Shown: positions 33,811 through 43,042, numbered from the stretch's first letter. The stretch is DNA of 55,029 nt from Chryseobacterium sp. (GCA_003248755.1 QFQW01000015.1:1-55029); one strand, 5' to 3'. Program-made: numbers and translations. Notes: generated by a model not told the origin, from the sequence alone.

Positions 33811-33845
33811 TAAATCGGCTTCGTATTATACGAGGCTGTTTTTGT
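33811..33845. terminator. Hairpin between the GH13 gene and rodA
   Basis: GCTTCGTA / TACGAGGC stem with loop TTA, followed by GTTTTTG on the plus strand. The loop is the TAA stop of rodA read on the minus strand, so the hairpin overlaps the last rodA codons. Confidence 0.6.
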
Positions 33846-35055
33846 CTGCGTAATTTAATTTAAAGAAAATAAAAGTCATTATAGAGAATGCCAAAAGAGA
33901 ACTTCCTCCGTAACTGAAAAACGGCAAAGGAATCCCAACAGTCGGGAAAAGTCCCATAACCATTCCGAGATTTATGGAAAAGTGTATTAATAAAATAGAT
34001 GCAAAACAATAGCCGAAGACCCGATTAAAAGTTGACTTTTGTTGTTCTGCCAAATAATAAATCCGTCCTATGAAAATTGCATAACAGAGAATCAAAGCCG
34101 TACTACCCACAAATCCCCATTCTTCACCTACAGTACAGAAAATATAATCGGTCTCCTGCTCCGGCACAAATTTCCCTTGAGTTACAGAACCTTGCTTATA
34201 CCCTTTTCCTGTCATTCCACCTGAACCGATTGCAGTTTTGGAATACAATAAATTATATCCTGATGTATCACGGAACGCTTTTTCTCCTTTGTACAAAACC
34301 TCAACTCTTTCACGTTGATGCTTGGGAAGTTTGGTTAAAATATAAGGCGAACCATAAGACAATGCACTAAGAATCCCAACCGTTGCAACAATTGCGATAA
34401 TATACATCACATTGCCTTGAATCGTATAAAAATTCAGAAATACAAAAATGGCTGTAATGATTACAATCGCAATCACAACATATAATGGATTGACTGCAAT
34501 CGAAATGAGAAAAACAGCTGCAAAAGTGAAAATCACACCAAATAACCAACCAGAAAGTCCTTCTCTGTAAAGTGCCATCAAAAAAGCGAAAAATACCAAT
34601 AATGAACCAACATCCGGAATCATTAAAACAACAACTCCCGGTATTGCTACAATCGCCAAAGCTGTATAAAGCACTTTCCTATTTTTTAAATTAAAATCCG
34701 GATTGGAAACATAATTTGCCAGCATCAATGCTGTTCCTATTTTTGCAAACTCCACAGGTTGCATTGTAAAACCTCCGAATTTGTACCAGTTTTTCTGACC
34801 AAGAATCTCCGTTCCAAAAGGAAATAGTCCAACTAATAATAAAACACCCCCAACATAAATGATTGCTGACATATTCTCGAAGAACTTGGTTCTCATAAAG
34901 AATATTATCATTCCTACAAAACAAGAAATTCCGAAGAACATCAGCTGCTTGCTTCCCAATTTTGCGTCCACACTATTGATATTAACAATAGCGAAAACAC
35001 AAAGGAGAATATAAAGTCCTATTCCTAGTTTATCAATACCTTCTGCCCACTTCAT
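33826..35055 (-). CDS. rodA: Rod-shape-determining peptidoglycan glycosyltransferase RodA
   Basis: 409 residues with about 10 membrane helices. SEDS hallmarks include MQPVEFAKIGTALMLANYV, the catalytic-Asp loop PDVGSLLVFF, the segment with YKQGSVTQGKFVPEQETDYIF, and a C-terminal GIPLPFFSYGGSSLLAF. RodA polymerises glycan strands with PBP2 in the elongasome. It is the last gene of the mre operon and its start overlaps the mrdA stop by 4 bp. Confidence 0.96.
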   Translation of the reverse strand: MKWAEGIDKLGIGLYILLCVFAIVNINSVDAKLGSKQLMFFGISCFVGMIIFFMRTKFFENMSAIIYVGGVLLLVGLFPFGTEILGQKNWYKFGGFTMQPVEFAKIGTALMLANYVSNPDFNLKNRKVLYTALAIVAIPGVVVLMIPDVGSLLVFFAFLMALYREGLSGWLFGVIFTFAAVFLISIAVNPLYVVIAIVIITAIFVFLNFYTIQGNVMYIIAIVATVGILSALSYGSPYILTKLPKHQRERVEVLYKGEKAFRDTSGYNLLYSKTAIGSGGMTGKGYKQGSVTQGKFVPEQETDYIFCTVGEEWGFVGSTALILCYAIFIGRIYYLAEQQKSTFNRVFGYCFASILLIHFSINLGMVMGLFPTVGIPLPFFSYGGSSLLAFSIMTFIFFKLNYADKNSLV

Positions 35056-37079
35056 TTTACTTTAGATTTTAGGGATTTAACTTTGGAACTATCCTTTTTT
35101 AATTTTTTATCTTGAATTGCCTGCAAGCTGTCTTTGATTCTTTTCAGTTGAACTGAATCTTTAGGTGGCTCTTTATACCAGCCTTTTCGCTTCATATCAG
35201 CAATGTACTGTCGCTTATACTCGGGCATAAAACTGGAGGTAATCATTTTTTTGTATAGATTTTCTCTTTTAAGTTCACCGGTGATATATTTTTCAGCAAT
35301 CGTCGTACAAGCCGGGCCTGCCCAAGTTGCTCCAAATCCTGCGTGTTCCATAACGGCCGCTACCACAATCTTTGGTTTATCGGCAGGTGCAATTAATACA
35401 AAAATCGAATTATCTTTTCCTTGCGGAACCTGCGCGGTCCCTGTCTTTGCCAACTGCGTGAAATCTTTTGACATCAAACTTCGTCCCGTTCCTCTCAGCA
35501 TTACCGCTTCCATCCCTTGAAGTACAACATTATAATAATGAGGATTCTGAACTAAAGTCATGTGCTTTTTCTTGAATCTCGGGTCAGGATTTGGTTTTCC
35601 GTCAATAGATTTGACAACGTGAGGTGTGTAATACCAGCCTTTGTTTGCAATAGCAGCTACGAAGTTGGCCATTTGCATCGGTGTCAAAAGAACATCGCCT
35701 TGTCCCATACCATTATAGATAGCTCCAGTCGGCATCTCGTCCCAGTTTTTATAATCTGTCCGTTTAGAGCCACTCGCTTTATAAATGGATTTCATTCTTT
35801 TTTCATAGAATTCTCCGGAAGGAATTCTTCCTTTTGCACCAACAGCTAAGTCATTATTAAGAAATTCACCAACACCAAAACTATTGATGATTTTCTTCCA
35901 TTCGTCCACGCCTCTAGAAGGATTTCCGGGATATTTTTTTATGATTGCTATATAAGCATATGTAAAATAGCAGTTACTGGAAACTTGTATAGATGGGATT
36001 AACGGGTCTGCTCCACCATGACCTTTGATACTTTTTCCACGATAAAAGAAACCTCTTCCACAAGGAAAAATCGTTTGGTCTGTCATCACGCCCATTTCCA
36101 TTGCAGCCAAAGCTGTCAGCAATTTGAAAGTCGAACCAGGAGGATAAGCCGCCTGGACGGAACGGTCAAATGTAGGTTTGTTTTCGAAAATAGTATCGTT
36201 AGCGAGTCTGTAGAGGTTTCTGGATTTGTTTGGTCCGGTGAAAAGATTTGGGTCGATGTCCGGACCTGTTGCCATTGTTAAAATCTCACCATTGTTCGGG
36301 TCAAGGGCAACAATTGCACCATGTTTATTGACCAACATTTCTTCAGCCATTCTCTGCAAATCGTAGTCGATGGTTAAAGTCAAATCTTTTCCTGTGACCA
36401 CTTCTTTATCCAATTCTCCATTTTTATAAGAACCGATGCTTCTTTGGCGAATATCTTTTTGGATATATTTCATTCCTTTTTCACCACGCAGTTCTTTTTC
36501 GTAAGCTTTCTCGATTCCACTTTTTCCAACAATATCTCCTGGTAAATAATACAATGAGTCTTTCTTAATATCATTATCATTCACCTGATTGGTATATCCC
36601 AAAAGGTTTCCTGAAGTATTAATTTCGTATTGTCTCTGCGGACGCGGAACAATGGTAAATGCCGGATATTTGAAAATTAATTCCTGAATTCTTGCCATAT
36701 CTTCACGACTTAGATTCTTCATAAAAGTCATTGGCGTCAACTTGGAATAATATTTTTCCTTCTCTATATTTTTCATCGTTTTGATGAAATCCGGTTTTGA
36801 GATATTAACTAATTTACAAAAACCCAACGTATCAAAATCAGGCTTAAGAAGTGCGGCTGTATAAGAGATTTCAAACGCAGGCTGATTCCCAACAAGAATT
36901 TTTCCGTTTCTGTCAAAAATAACGCCTCTTGGCGGAATTATATACTCAATTTTAATTGAGGTATTGGCCGCATTAAGAGCATATCTGTCAGTAAACAACT
37001 GCAGATAAGAAAGCCTTGCAATAAAAATTAATGCAATGACAGAAAGTGTTATAATAATTTTGAGATACTGTGATTTCAT
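35052..37079 (-). CDS. mrdA: Penicillin-binding protein 2 (transpeptidase)
   Basis: 675 residues. A membrane anchor (about 7-22), the PBP dimer domain with PPRGVIFDRNGKILVGNQ (49-66), and the transpeptidase domain with SxxK (Ser316-Lys319 in PPGSTFKLL), SSN (367-369) and KTGT (545-548). It crosslinks peptidoglycan made by RodA. The C-terminal 60 residues are strongly basic and helical (KDSVQLKRIKDSLQAI and on), longer than in E. coli PBP2. Part of the mreBCD-mrdA-rodA operon. Confidence 0.96.
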   Translation of the reverse strand: MKSQYLKIIITLSVIALIFIARLSYLQLFTDRYALNAANTSIKIEYIIPPRGVIFDRNGKILVGNQPAFEISYTAALLKPDFDTLGFCKLVNISKPDFIKTMKNIEKEKYYSKLTPMTFMKNLSREDMARIQELIFKYPAFTIVPRPQRQYEINTSGNLLGYTNQVNDNDIKKDSLYYLPGDIVGKSGIEKAYEKELRGEKGMKYIQKDIRQRSIGSYKNGELDKEVVTGKDLTLTIDYDLQRMAEEMLVNKHGAIVALDPNNGEILTMATGPDIDPNLFTGPNKSRNLYRLANDTIFENKPTFDRSVQAAYPPGSTFKLLTALAAMEMGVMTDQTIFPCGRGFFYRGKSIKGHGGADPLIPSIQVSSNCYFTYAYIAIIKKYPGNPSRGVDEWKKIINSFGVGEFLNNDLAVGAKGRIPSGEFYEKRMKSIYKASGSKRTDYKNWDEMPTGAIYNGMGQGDVLLTPMQMANFVAAIANKGWYYTPHVVKSIDGKPNPDPRFKKKHMTLVQNPHYYNVVLQGMEAVMLRGTGRSLMSKDFTQLAKTGTAQVPQGKDNSIFVLIAPADKPKIVVAAVMEHAGFGATWAGPACTTIAEKYITGELKRENLYKKMITSSFMPEYKRQYIADMKRKGWYKEPPKDSVQLKRIKDSLQAIQDKKLKKDSSKVKSLKSKVK

Positions 37080-37165
37080 ATGTACTTTTCTATTTTTTTA
37101 GAGGACATATGCAACCTCAATGTCAAAGAAAATATAATTTGGAGTTTTATACACATTTTTGGAAT

Positions 37166-37672
37166 TCAGACTTTTTGCTTGATTTTAAATGCTAATGTAT
37201 AGGCTAATATAAATACAAACGAAATTACACTGGTTACTATTACATTAAATAAAATTTCAAAAAATCTATCGAATTTAAAAAACTCGATGAATTGTACCAA
37301 AAATTGATGGATAAAAATACTGGTTATGATAAAAAAGATGAACTGTGTCCACTGGATACCCTGGAAAGAAAAAAAATCCGTAGTTGTATCAGTCGACGTT
37401 CTAAATATAATTGTTCTGAAATAAGCAATAACTGTCGTCGCAAAAGCATTGATTCCCCAAGTTCCCAAAAATGCATCTACACATAATCCTAATAAAAAAC
37501 TCAATCCTAAAAACTGGAATTGATTTCGGAAAAATGGATAAAACATTACAAAAACGGGATAAAGCACAGGAATGTATTGCCCAAACAAAGCAATCCTGTT
37601 CAGAATGAAAACCTGAAAAGCTGTAAGTATTGCTATTAAAAGCAAGTCTGATGCAATGTTTCTACTGACCAT
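37166..37672 (-). CDS. mreD: Rod-shape-determining protein MreD
   Basis: 168 residues, almost wholly hydrophobic with five or six membrane helices, and the typical LGLCVDAFLGTWGINAFATTVIAY segment. MreD joins MreC and RodA/PBP2 in the elongasome. It overlaps mreC by 11 bp. Confidence 0.92.
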   Translation of the reverse strand: MVSRNIASDLLLIAILTAFQVFILNRIALFGQYIPVLYPVFVMFYPFFRNQFQFLGLSFLLGLCVDAFLGTWGINAFATTVIAYFRTIIFRTSTDTTTDFFSFQGIQWTQFIFFIITSIFIHQFLVQFIEFFKFDRFFEILFNVIVTSVISFVFILAYTLAFKIKQKV

Positions 37673-38516
37673 CTTTTTTAATTTGAGCTTTTAAAGTATC
37701 ATCTATTTTTTGGACTTCTGATTTTTTAAGGTTTCTTACAACGTAAATTGTACTTAGTTTGCCAATTTTTTCACTAAGTTCCACAGAAATATCCCAGAAT
37801 CCTGTCTTGCTGTCAACCTGATAACCGGCAACAGTTCCAACCAAAATCCCTGCAGGAAAGATTGAAGATTTTCCGTCTGTTACAACGGTGTCGCCAACTT
37901 TTAGCGGAACATATTTCGGAATATCTGATAAAGTCATCGTTCTGGAATCATCACCTTTCCAAGATAAAGTTCCAAAATAGCCGGACTTTTTGAGCGATGC
38001 GCTGATCTTGATTTTATTGGTACTCAAAACCGATTGAACCAAAGAATAATTATCGGTTGTATTGATAACAATTCCGGCAATTCCACGTGGTGCAATGACA
38101 CCCATTTTGGAACTCACCCCTTGCAAACGACCTCTGTTGATCGTGAAATAATTATCTTTTCTGTTGATAGTATTGTAAACAACTTCGCCATCAACGAACG
38201 TATAAATCTGTCCTCCTCCGATTGTATCATAAACTCTTCGGAAAACAGGTTTATCCAACTTTTCTTTTCCGTAAAGTTCTTTCATCAGTGCTTTGTTCTG
38301 AACAACAAGGTCTTCATTGATTTGCTTCAATTTCAAATAAGAAGTCCCCTCGTCAATATAACCGGAAACCCACGAGTTGAAGGCCGCCGTTTTTGCGGCC
38401 AAGAAACTTTGCTGCATAGAGTTTTTGCTGAATATCAGTACAATTGCAATCAATTGCAGGAATATGAAGAACACAAATAATGCATTCTTGGAAAAAAATC
38501 TCAGCAAAGCACCCAT
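37662..38516 (-). CDS. mreC: Rod-shape-determining protein MreC
   Basis: 284 residues: N-terminal membrane helix (about 8-28), coiled coil (about 58-85, with LKQINEDLVVQNKALMKEL), and the double beta-barrel domain (NRKDNYFTINRGRLQGV, SKMGVIAPRGIAGIVI, VPLKVGDTVVTDG, SSIFPAGILVGTV). MreC is the periplasmic scaffold that activates PBP2-RodA. It follows mreB after 95 bp containing short AT-rich direct repeats. Confidence 0.95.
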   Translation of the reverse strand: MGALLRFFSKNALFVFFIFLQLIAIVLIFSKNSMQQSFLAAKTAAFNSWVSGYIDEGTSYLKLKQINEDLVVQNKALMKELYGKEKLDKPVFRRVYDTIGGGQIYTFVDGEVVYNTINRKDNYFTINRGRLQGVSSKMGVIAPRGIAGIVINTTDNYSLVQSVLSTNKIKISASLKKSGYFGTLSWKGDDSRTMTLSDIPKYVPLKVGDTVVTDGKSSIFPAGILVGTVAGYQVDSKTGFWDISVELSEKIGKLSTIYVVRNLKKSEVQKIDDTLKAQIKKDGQ

Positions 38517-38519
38517 CTA

Positions 38520-38561
38520 AATTATAAATGATAATTGATAAATTATAAATGATTTGACATT
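38520..38561. repeat. Two 21-bp tandem units in the mreB-mreC gap
   Basis: AATTATAAATGAT occurs at 38520-38532 and again at 38541-38553, as two 21-bp units that diverge after 13 bases. Low complexity and AT-rich. Confidence 0.45.
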
Positions 38562-38611
38562 AAGGTTATACTTACCAAACCATTAAATATATCCAATTTT
38601 AGCGAAAAATA

Positions 38612-39637
38612 TTATTTAATTAGGAAATTGAATTTATCCATATTTTTAAGAGCAATCCCTGTTCCTCTTACAACTGCTCTCAATGGGTCTTCTGCTACGA
38701 AAACAGGAAGCCCCGTTTTTCTGTGAAGCCTGTCTGCCAAACCTCTCAAAAGAGCACCACCACCAGCAAGATAAATACCTGTTTTATAGATATCCGCAGC
38801 CAATTCCGGAGGAGTCAAAGAAAGAGTTTCCATCACAGCATCCTCGATTCTGATGATTGATTTGTCAAGCGCTTTGGCAATTTCTTTATAATTGACCATA
38901 ATCTCTTTTGGTTTACCCGTAATCAAATCACGACCTTGAACAGGAATATCATCAATTGGAACATCCAATTCTTCAACTGCAGAACCAACTTCTAATTTGA
39001 TTCTTTCAGCTGTTCTTTCACCGATATATAAATTATGATGCGTTCTAAGATAATAAGCAATATCATTGGTAAAAACGTCGCCTGCAATTTTCACAGATTT
39101 GTCACAAACAATTCCGCCAAGCGCCACTACAGCAATTTCCGTTGTACCGCCACCTATATCGATAATCATATTACCTTCTGGTTTCTGAACATCAATACCA
39201 ACTCCTATTGCAGCAGCCATTGGTTCATAAATCAAACGAACTTCTTTTGCATTAACTTTTTGAGCAGAATCTCTTACCGCTCTTTTTTCAACTTCGGTAA
39301 TTCCAGAGGGGATACAAATAACAATTCTGAGTGCGGGCTGAAAAAGCTTTCCTTTGATACCTGGGATTTGCTTGATAAATTCTTTGATCATATGTTCGGA
39401 AGCGTGGAAATCTGCGATAACTCCATCCTTCAACGGACGAACTGTTTTGATATCCTCGTGAGTCTTACCTTGCATATGCTTTGCCTGTTCTCCAACAGCA
39501 ATGGGTTTGCCGGACGAGCGCTCTATCGCCACGATAGAAGGCTGATCCACAACGATTTTGTTGTTATGTATGATTAGCGTATTCGCTGTACCCAAGTCAA
39601 TCGCAATCTCTTGCGTAAACATATCCAATATACCCAT
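38612..39637 (-). CDS. mreB: Rod-shape-determining actin homologue MreB
   Basis: 341 residues. Actin-like nucleotide motifs: IAIDLGTANTLIIHNN (phosphate 1), NMIIDIGGGTTEIAVVALGGIV (phosphate 2), and YLAGGGALLRGL (adenosine). MreB filaments organise lateral wall synthesis. It opens the mre operon; a TATCTTTG -7 element ends 25 bases before the ATG. The gene order mreB-mreC-mreD-mrdA-rodA is the classic one. Confidence 0.97.
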   Translation of the reverse strand: MGILDMFTQEIAIDLGTANTLIIHNNKIVVDQPSIVAIERSSGKPIAVGEQAKHMQGKTHEDIKTVRPLKDGVIADFHASEHMIKEFIKQIPGIKGKLFQPALRIVICIPSGITEVEKRAVRDSAQKVNAKEVRLIYEPMAAAIGVGIDVQKPEGNMIIDIGGGTTEIAVVALGGIVCDKSVKIAGDVFTNDIAYYLRTHHNLYIGERTAERIKLEVGSAVEELDVPIDDIPVQGRDLITGKPKEIMVNYKEIAKALDKSIIRIEDAVMETLSLTPPELAADIYKTGIYLAGGGALLRGLADRLHRKTGLPVFVAEDPLRAVVRGTGIALKNMDKFNFLIK

Positions 39638-39662
39638 TTCCGTTCAATAATTGTTAAGTTGA

Positions 39663-39670
39663 CAAAGATA
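39663..39670 (-). promoter_or_regulatory. Promoter -7 element of the mre operon
   Basis: Minus-strand TATCTTTG, full TAnnTTTG match, 25 bases before the mreB ATG. The rest of the 288-bp divergent gap to hemA holds only the hemA promoter and AT-rich sequence. Confidence 0.6.
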
Positions 39671-39906
39671 GGAATTTAGACTTATTCTATAGATTGAATT
39701 AAAAATATTTTGGTTAAAATTTCCTTAAAATTTCATACCGAATAATTGTTCAAAATTCCAAAATTCAGTTTCAAACAAACCTATCATATTAAAACTTCAA
39801 AAAGAGGAATATATTGTTGAAAATCTACTTGTAATTTTCAGAAAACTTATAGATTTTATCAATTTTCCAAAATGATATTCAGAAACAGTCTTAGTTTTAA
39901 AAATTG

Positions 39907-39914
39907 TAAATTTG
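39907..39914 (+). promoter_or_regulatory. Promoter -7 element of the hem operon
   Basis: TAAATTTG, full TAnnTTTG match, ending 11 bases before the hemA ATG. Confidence 0.6.
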
Positions 39915-39925
39915 CAAACTGAAAA

Positions 39926-41215
39926 ATGAGTCCAAAAAATAAATTTCATCAAACATCTGATTTTGCCGTTCTAAGCATTAGTTATGAAAAAGCTGATGCA
40001 GAAACGCGTGGAAAATTTGCATTCTTCGATGACCACGTCAAGTCTTTTGTCAACCAAATCCACGAGCAGGATTATGGTGATGCTTTTGTAGTTTCCACTT
40101 GTAACAGAACTGAGATTTATTCCACGACGAAGAATTATCTTCACATTGCAGAACTTTATTGCAATACTGTTGGTGTTCAACTTTCTGAGTTTTTAAAATA
40201 CGTGAATGTGATGCAGAGAGAAGACGCTCTTTTTCATCTTTTCCGTGTTGCGGCAGGTTTGGAGAGCCAGATTATTGGTGATTTTGAGATCGTTTCTCAA
40301 ATCAAGAATGCTTATCATCGATTCAAAAAATATAAAGATTTTTCTAATCCATATTTGGAAAGAGCGATTAACTCATCAATTCAAATTTCGAAAAGAATTA
40401 AGAATGAAACGGGAATCAGCACAGGTTCCGCTTCGGTCTCTTATGCGGCGGTTCATTACATACTGAATAATACAAGACATATTCACGAGAAGAACATTTT
40501 GCTTTTGGGTGTTGGAGAAATCGGACAAAATACAATTGAAAATCTTGTAAAACATATCTATCAGCCGAAAATTAAAATTGCCAATCGCTCTTTTGAAAAA
40601 GCTGAAAAAATTGCTGATAAATACAATATTCCGCAAATCGATTTCAATCTGTTTCCAGAAGAGCTGAAGCAAACCGATGTGCTGATTGTTGCCACAGGTG
40701 CTCAAAAATTTATTATTGACGAATCTAATTTTCCTAAAGATAAAGAAATGCTGGTCATCGATTTGTCTATTCCGAATAATGTTCAGAAAGAAATCGGACA
40801 TTGGGAAAATGTAACATTGATTGATGTTGACCAGCTTTCGCAAACCATCAAAGCAACGATGGAACAGCGCAAGAAGGAAATTCCAAAAGCAGAAGGCATC
40901 ATCAAAGAAATGGCGAAGGAATTTGTAGATTGGGAAAAGAAAAGAAAATTGGCGCCTCAAATCAATCAGTTCAAAAATTCTTTGAAACAGATTGAAGAAA
41001 ACGAGATGCACAACATTCATAAAAAATTCCATTACGCAAAAATCGAGGATATGGAATTATCTAACAATCTGGTGCAGAAAATCACAAACCGTTTTGCTAA
41101 ATATATTCTGGAAAACCCATCTCGAGCAGACGAAATCACAAAAATAATGGAGGATATTCTGGACATCCATAAACAAGAATCCGATGAACAAAATAAGAAT
41201 AGGAACAAGAAATAG
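39926..41215 (+). CDS. hemA: Glutamyl-tRNA reductase
   Basis: 429 residues. Catalytic Cys59 lies in STCNRTEIY; GLESQIIGDFEIVSQIKNAY is the substrate-domain motif; LLLGVGEIGQNTIENL is the NADPH Rossmann motif; a helical dimerisation domain ends the protein. It makes glutamate-1-semialdehyde from Glu-tRNA, the first step of C5-pathway haem synthesis. The end overlaps hemC by 32 bp in another frame. Confidence 0.96.
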   Translation: MSPKNKFHQTSDFAVLSISYEKADAETRGKFAFFDDHVKSFVNQIHEQDYGDAFVVSTCNRTEIYSTTKNYLHIAELYCNTVGVQLSEFLKYVNVMQREDALFHLFRVAAGLESQIIGDFEIVSQIKNAYHRFKKYKDFSNPYLERAINSSIQISKRIKNETGISTGSASVSYAAVHYILNNTRHIHEKNILLLGVGEIGQNTIENLVKHIYQPKIKIANRSFEKAEKIADKYNIPQIDFNLFPEELKQTDVLIVATGAQKFIIDESNFPKDKEMLVIDLSIPNNVQKEIGHWENVTLIDVDQLSQTIKATMEQRKKEIPKAEGIIKEMAKEFVDWEKKRKLAPQINQFKNSLKQIEENEMHNIHKKFHYAKIEDMELSNNLVQKITNRFAKYILENPSRADEITKIMEDILDIHKQESDEQNKNRNKK

Positions 41216-42092
41216 TCCACTTGCACTTTGGCAAGCACACGAAGTTGAATCAAAGTTAAAGAATCTTGGTTTCGAAACCGAGATTGTTCCTATCGTAAGT
41301 TCCGGAGATAAAAATCTTGACCAACCGCTTTATGCATTGGGAATTACCGGAGTTTTCACAAAAGATTTGGACATTGCTTTATTAAATAAGGAAATTGATA
41401 TTGCCGTCCATTCTCTGAAAGATGTTCCGACTCAGCTGCCGGAAAATATTCAGATTTCTGCGGTTCTAGAAAGAGATTTTCCGGAAGATGTTTTGGTTAG
41501 AAATAATGACGCGGAACCATTGGACTTGAACGTTTTGAAAATCGCAACCAGCAGTTTGAGAAGACGTGCGTTTTGGTTGAAAGATTTTCCTGACACTGAA
41601 TTCACGGATATCAGAGGAAATGTTCAAACACGTTTGAAAAAACTAAATGACGGAATCGCTGATGCCACAATATTTTCTTTAGCCGGAATCAAAAGAATGA
41701 ATCTGGATATTAAATATGAACAAATTCCGTTTTTATTACAAGCGCCTTCGCAAGGTGTTGTTGCGATTGCAAGCTTGTCTGATAATACCGATTTGAACGA
41801 ATCTCTAAAATCGATTTCTCATAAAGAAACTGAAATCTGTGTAACGATAGAAAGAGAATTTCTGAAAACTCTGGAAGGCGGTTGCACAGCTCCAATTGGA
41901 GCAAAAGCCGAAATGCTTGACGGGCAAATCAGATTTCTTGGAAGACTTTGTTCTCTTGATGGAAAAAACTGTATCGAAACCGATGAGATTTTTGACTGGA
42001 ACGACTCTGAAAACTTTGGAGAAAAAATCGCTTTGGAAGTTTTGAAAAACGGAGGTAAGGAATTGATGGATGAAATCCGAAAAAGTCTGTAA
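41184..42092 (+). CDS. hemC: Hydroxymethylbilane synthase
   Basis: 302 residues. IGTRNSPLALWQAHEVE at the start, VHSLKDVPTQLP with the catalytic Asp80, SSLRRRAFW, and GGCTAPIGA with Cys234, the dipyrromethane cofactor attachment. It joins four porphobilinogen units. The ATG lies 32 bp inside hemA, and the N-terminal family motif begins within three residues of it, so the overlap is real. No gene for HemB, HemL or HemH is nearby, so those steps are encoded elsewhere. Confidence 0.96.
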   Translation: MNKIRIGTRNSPLALWQAHEVESKLKNLGFETEIVPIVSSGDKNLDQPLYALGITGVFTKDLDIALLNKEIDIAVHSLKDVPTQLPENIQISAVLERDFPEDVLVRNNDAEPLDLNVLKIATSSLRRRAFWLKDFPDTEFTDIRGNVQTRLKKLNDGIADATIFSLAGIKRMNLDIKYEQIPFLLQAPSQGVVAIASLSDNTDLNESLKSISHKETEICVTIEREFLKTLEGGCTAPIGAKAEMLDGQIRFLGRLCSLDGKNCIETDEIFDWNDSENFGEKIALEVLKNGGKELMDEIRKSL

Positions 42093-42094
42093 TT

Positions 42095-42203
42095 TTTAAA
42101 CCACAAAAGGCACAAAGATTTTACACTAAGTTCACAAATAGAATTATTAAGTTTAAAAATTTGTGTTCTTTGTGAAATAACTTAGTGAAGTTTGTGTTAA
42201 AAC
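42095..42203. repeat. Dispersed repeat family B, copy 3, folded as an inverted pair
   Basis: Left half CACAAAAGGCACAAAG, then CACTAAGTT (42124-42132) and CACAAA; right half TTTGTGTTCTTTGTG and AACTTAGTG (42179-42187). The 9-bp arms are exact complements, so the hemC-hemD gap can form a long imperfect hairpin. Confidence 0.6.
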
Positions 42204-42210
42204 ACACATA

Positions 42211-42900
42211 ATGAAAATTCTTTTTACAAAATCACTGGACAGAGAAAAGGTTTCTGAGAAATTAGGAGCAGATTTTTCGGTTGATTTTGTTGAAGTTATT
42301 AATACAGAATTTATAAAAACTAAAGCTTTCGGTTTAAAAAATAACTCACTGATTTTCACAAGTGTGAATGGTGTGAAAGCTTTTTTTGAAAATGGATTTT
42401 CTCCGAATGAAAACTTTACCGAACCCAAAAACTATAATAAAATCTACGTTGTTGGTTCGCAAACTAAAAAGGAATTGAGAAAACATAAATTCGGAACTTT
42501 TAAGCTTTGTAAGAATGCTAATGAACTTTCAAATTTTATAACGGAAAATTCTGTGAACGAAAAGTTTCTGCATTTTTGTGGTAATATTGCGATTGATATT
42601 CTGGATGAAAAATTGCCCTTGCAAAATATTTCTTACAAAAAAATCCCTGTTTATAAGACCGAACTGCTCTACCCAAAAATCGATGAGAAATATCAGGCGA
42701 TAGTTTTCTTCAGTCCGAGCGGAGTTCGTAGTTTTGCGAAGTTTAATAGTTTTGATGACGTTAAGATTTTTTCGATTGGAAAAACAACGACTTCGGAAAT
42801 TGAAAAACTAACTGATAATAAAATAATTACAAGCTCGAAAAATACTTTAGCTGATTTGTTGAATTTGATTTTAAAAGATACTTCGACAGGCTCAGTATGA
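42211..42900 (+). CDS. hemD: Uroporphyrinogen-III synthase
   Basis: 229 residues. This family is poorly conserved; support comes from the start MKILFTKSL, the two-domain pattern with IFTSVNGVKAFFENGF (typical (F/V)TSxNGV), HFCGNIAIDIL, VFFSPSGVRSF (FxSPSG motif) and FSIGKTTTSEIEK, and the position between hemC and hemE. It cyclises hydroxymethylbilane to uroporphyrinogen III. The final residues STGSV plus the stop are encoded by a dispersed-repeat core CTTCGACAGGCTCAGTATG, so the native C-terminus may have been altered by insertion. Confidence 0.88.
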   Translation: MKILFTKSLDREKVSEKLGADFSVDFVEVINTEFIKTKAFGLKNNSLIFTSVNGVKAFFENGFSPNENFTEPKNYNKIYVVGSQTKKELRKHKFGTFKLCKNANELSNFITENSVNEKFLHFCGNIAIDILDEKLPLQNISYKKIPVYKTELLYPKIDEKYQAIVFFSPSGVRSFAKFNSFDDVKIFSIGKTTTSEIEKLTDNKIITSSKNTLADLLNLILKDTSTGSV

Positions 42901-43030
42901 CAATGTTGAGATGATTTGAAGGACTAAAGTTGTATTTTGCGAAGCGCGCCCCGACTTGAGCGGAAATCCTTTTTACGCAACGTAGTGGAGTGAAAAGATT
43001 GGGAGCGGAAGGCGGATAAAGGCGCCCAAA
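42881..43030 (-). repeat. Dispersed intergenic repeat, family A, copy 2
   Basis: In plus orientation: CTTCGACAGGCTCAGTATG at 42881, GCGCCCCGACTTGAGCGG at 42946-42963 and GGCGGATAAAGGCGCCCAAA at 43011-43030. These are the reverse complements of the three blocks of copy 1 (32080-32151), here spread over a longer stretch and in a partly different order. Confidence 0.68.
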
Positions 43031-43042
43031 TAATTTATAAAA

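Noticed and set aside
39035..39577. 180-codon open frame on the plus strand
   Set aside because: Antisense to mreB, which has all actin motifs; the shadow product is rich in Asn, Cys and Phe with no domain.
40376..41032. 218-codon open frame on the minus strand
   Set aside because: Antisense to hemA; the product is Phe/Leu/Arg-rich and resembles no protein.
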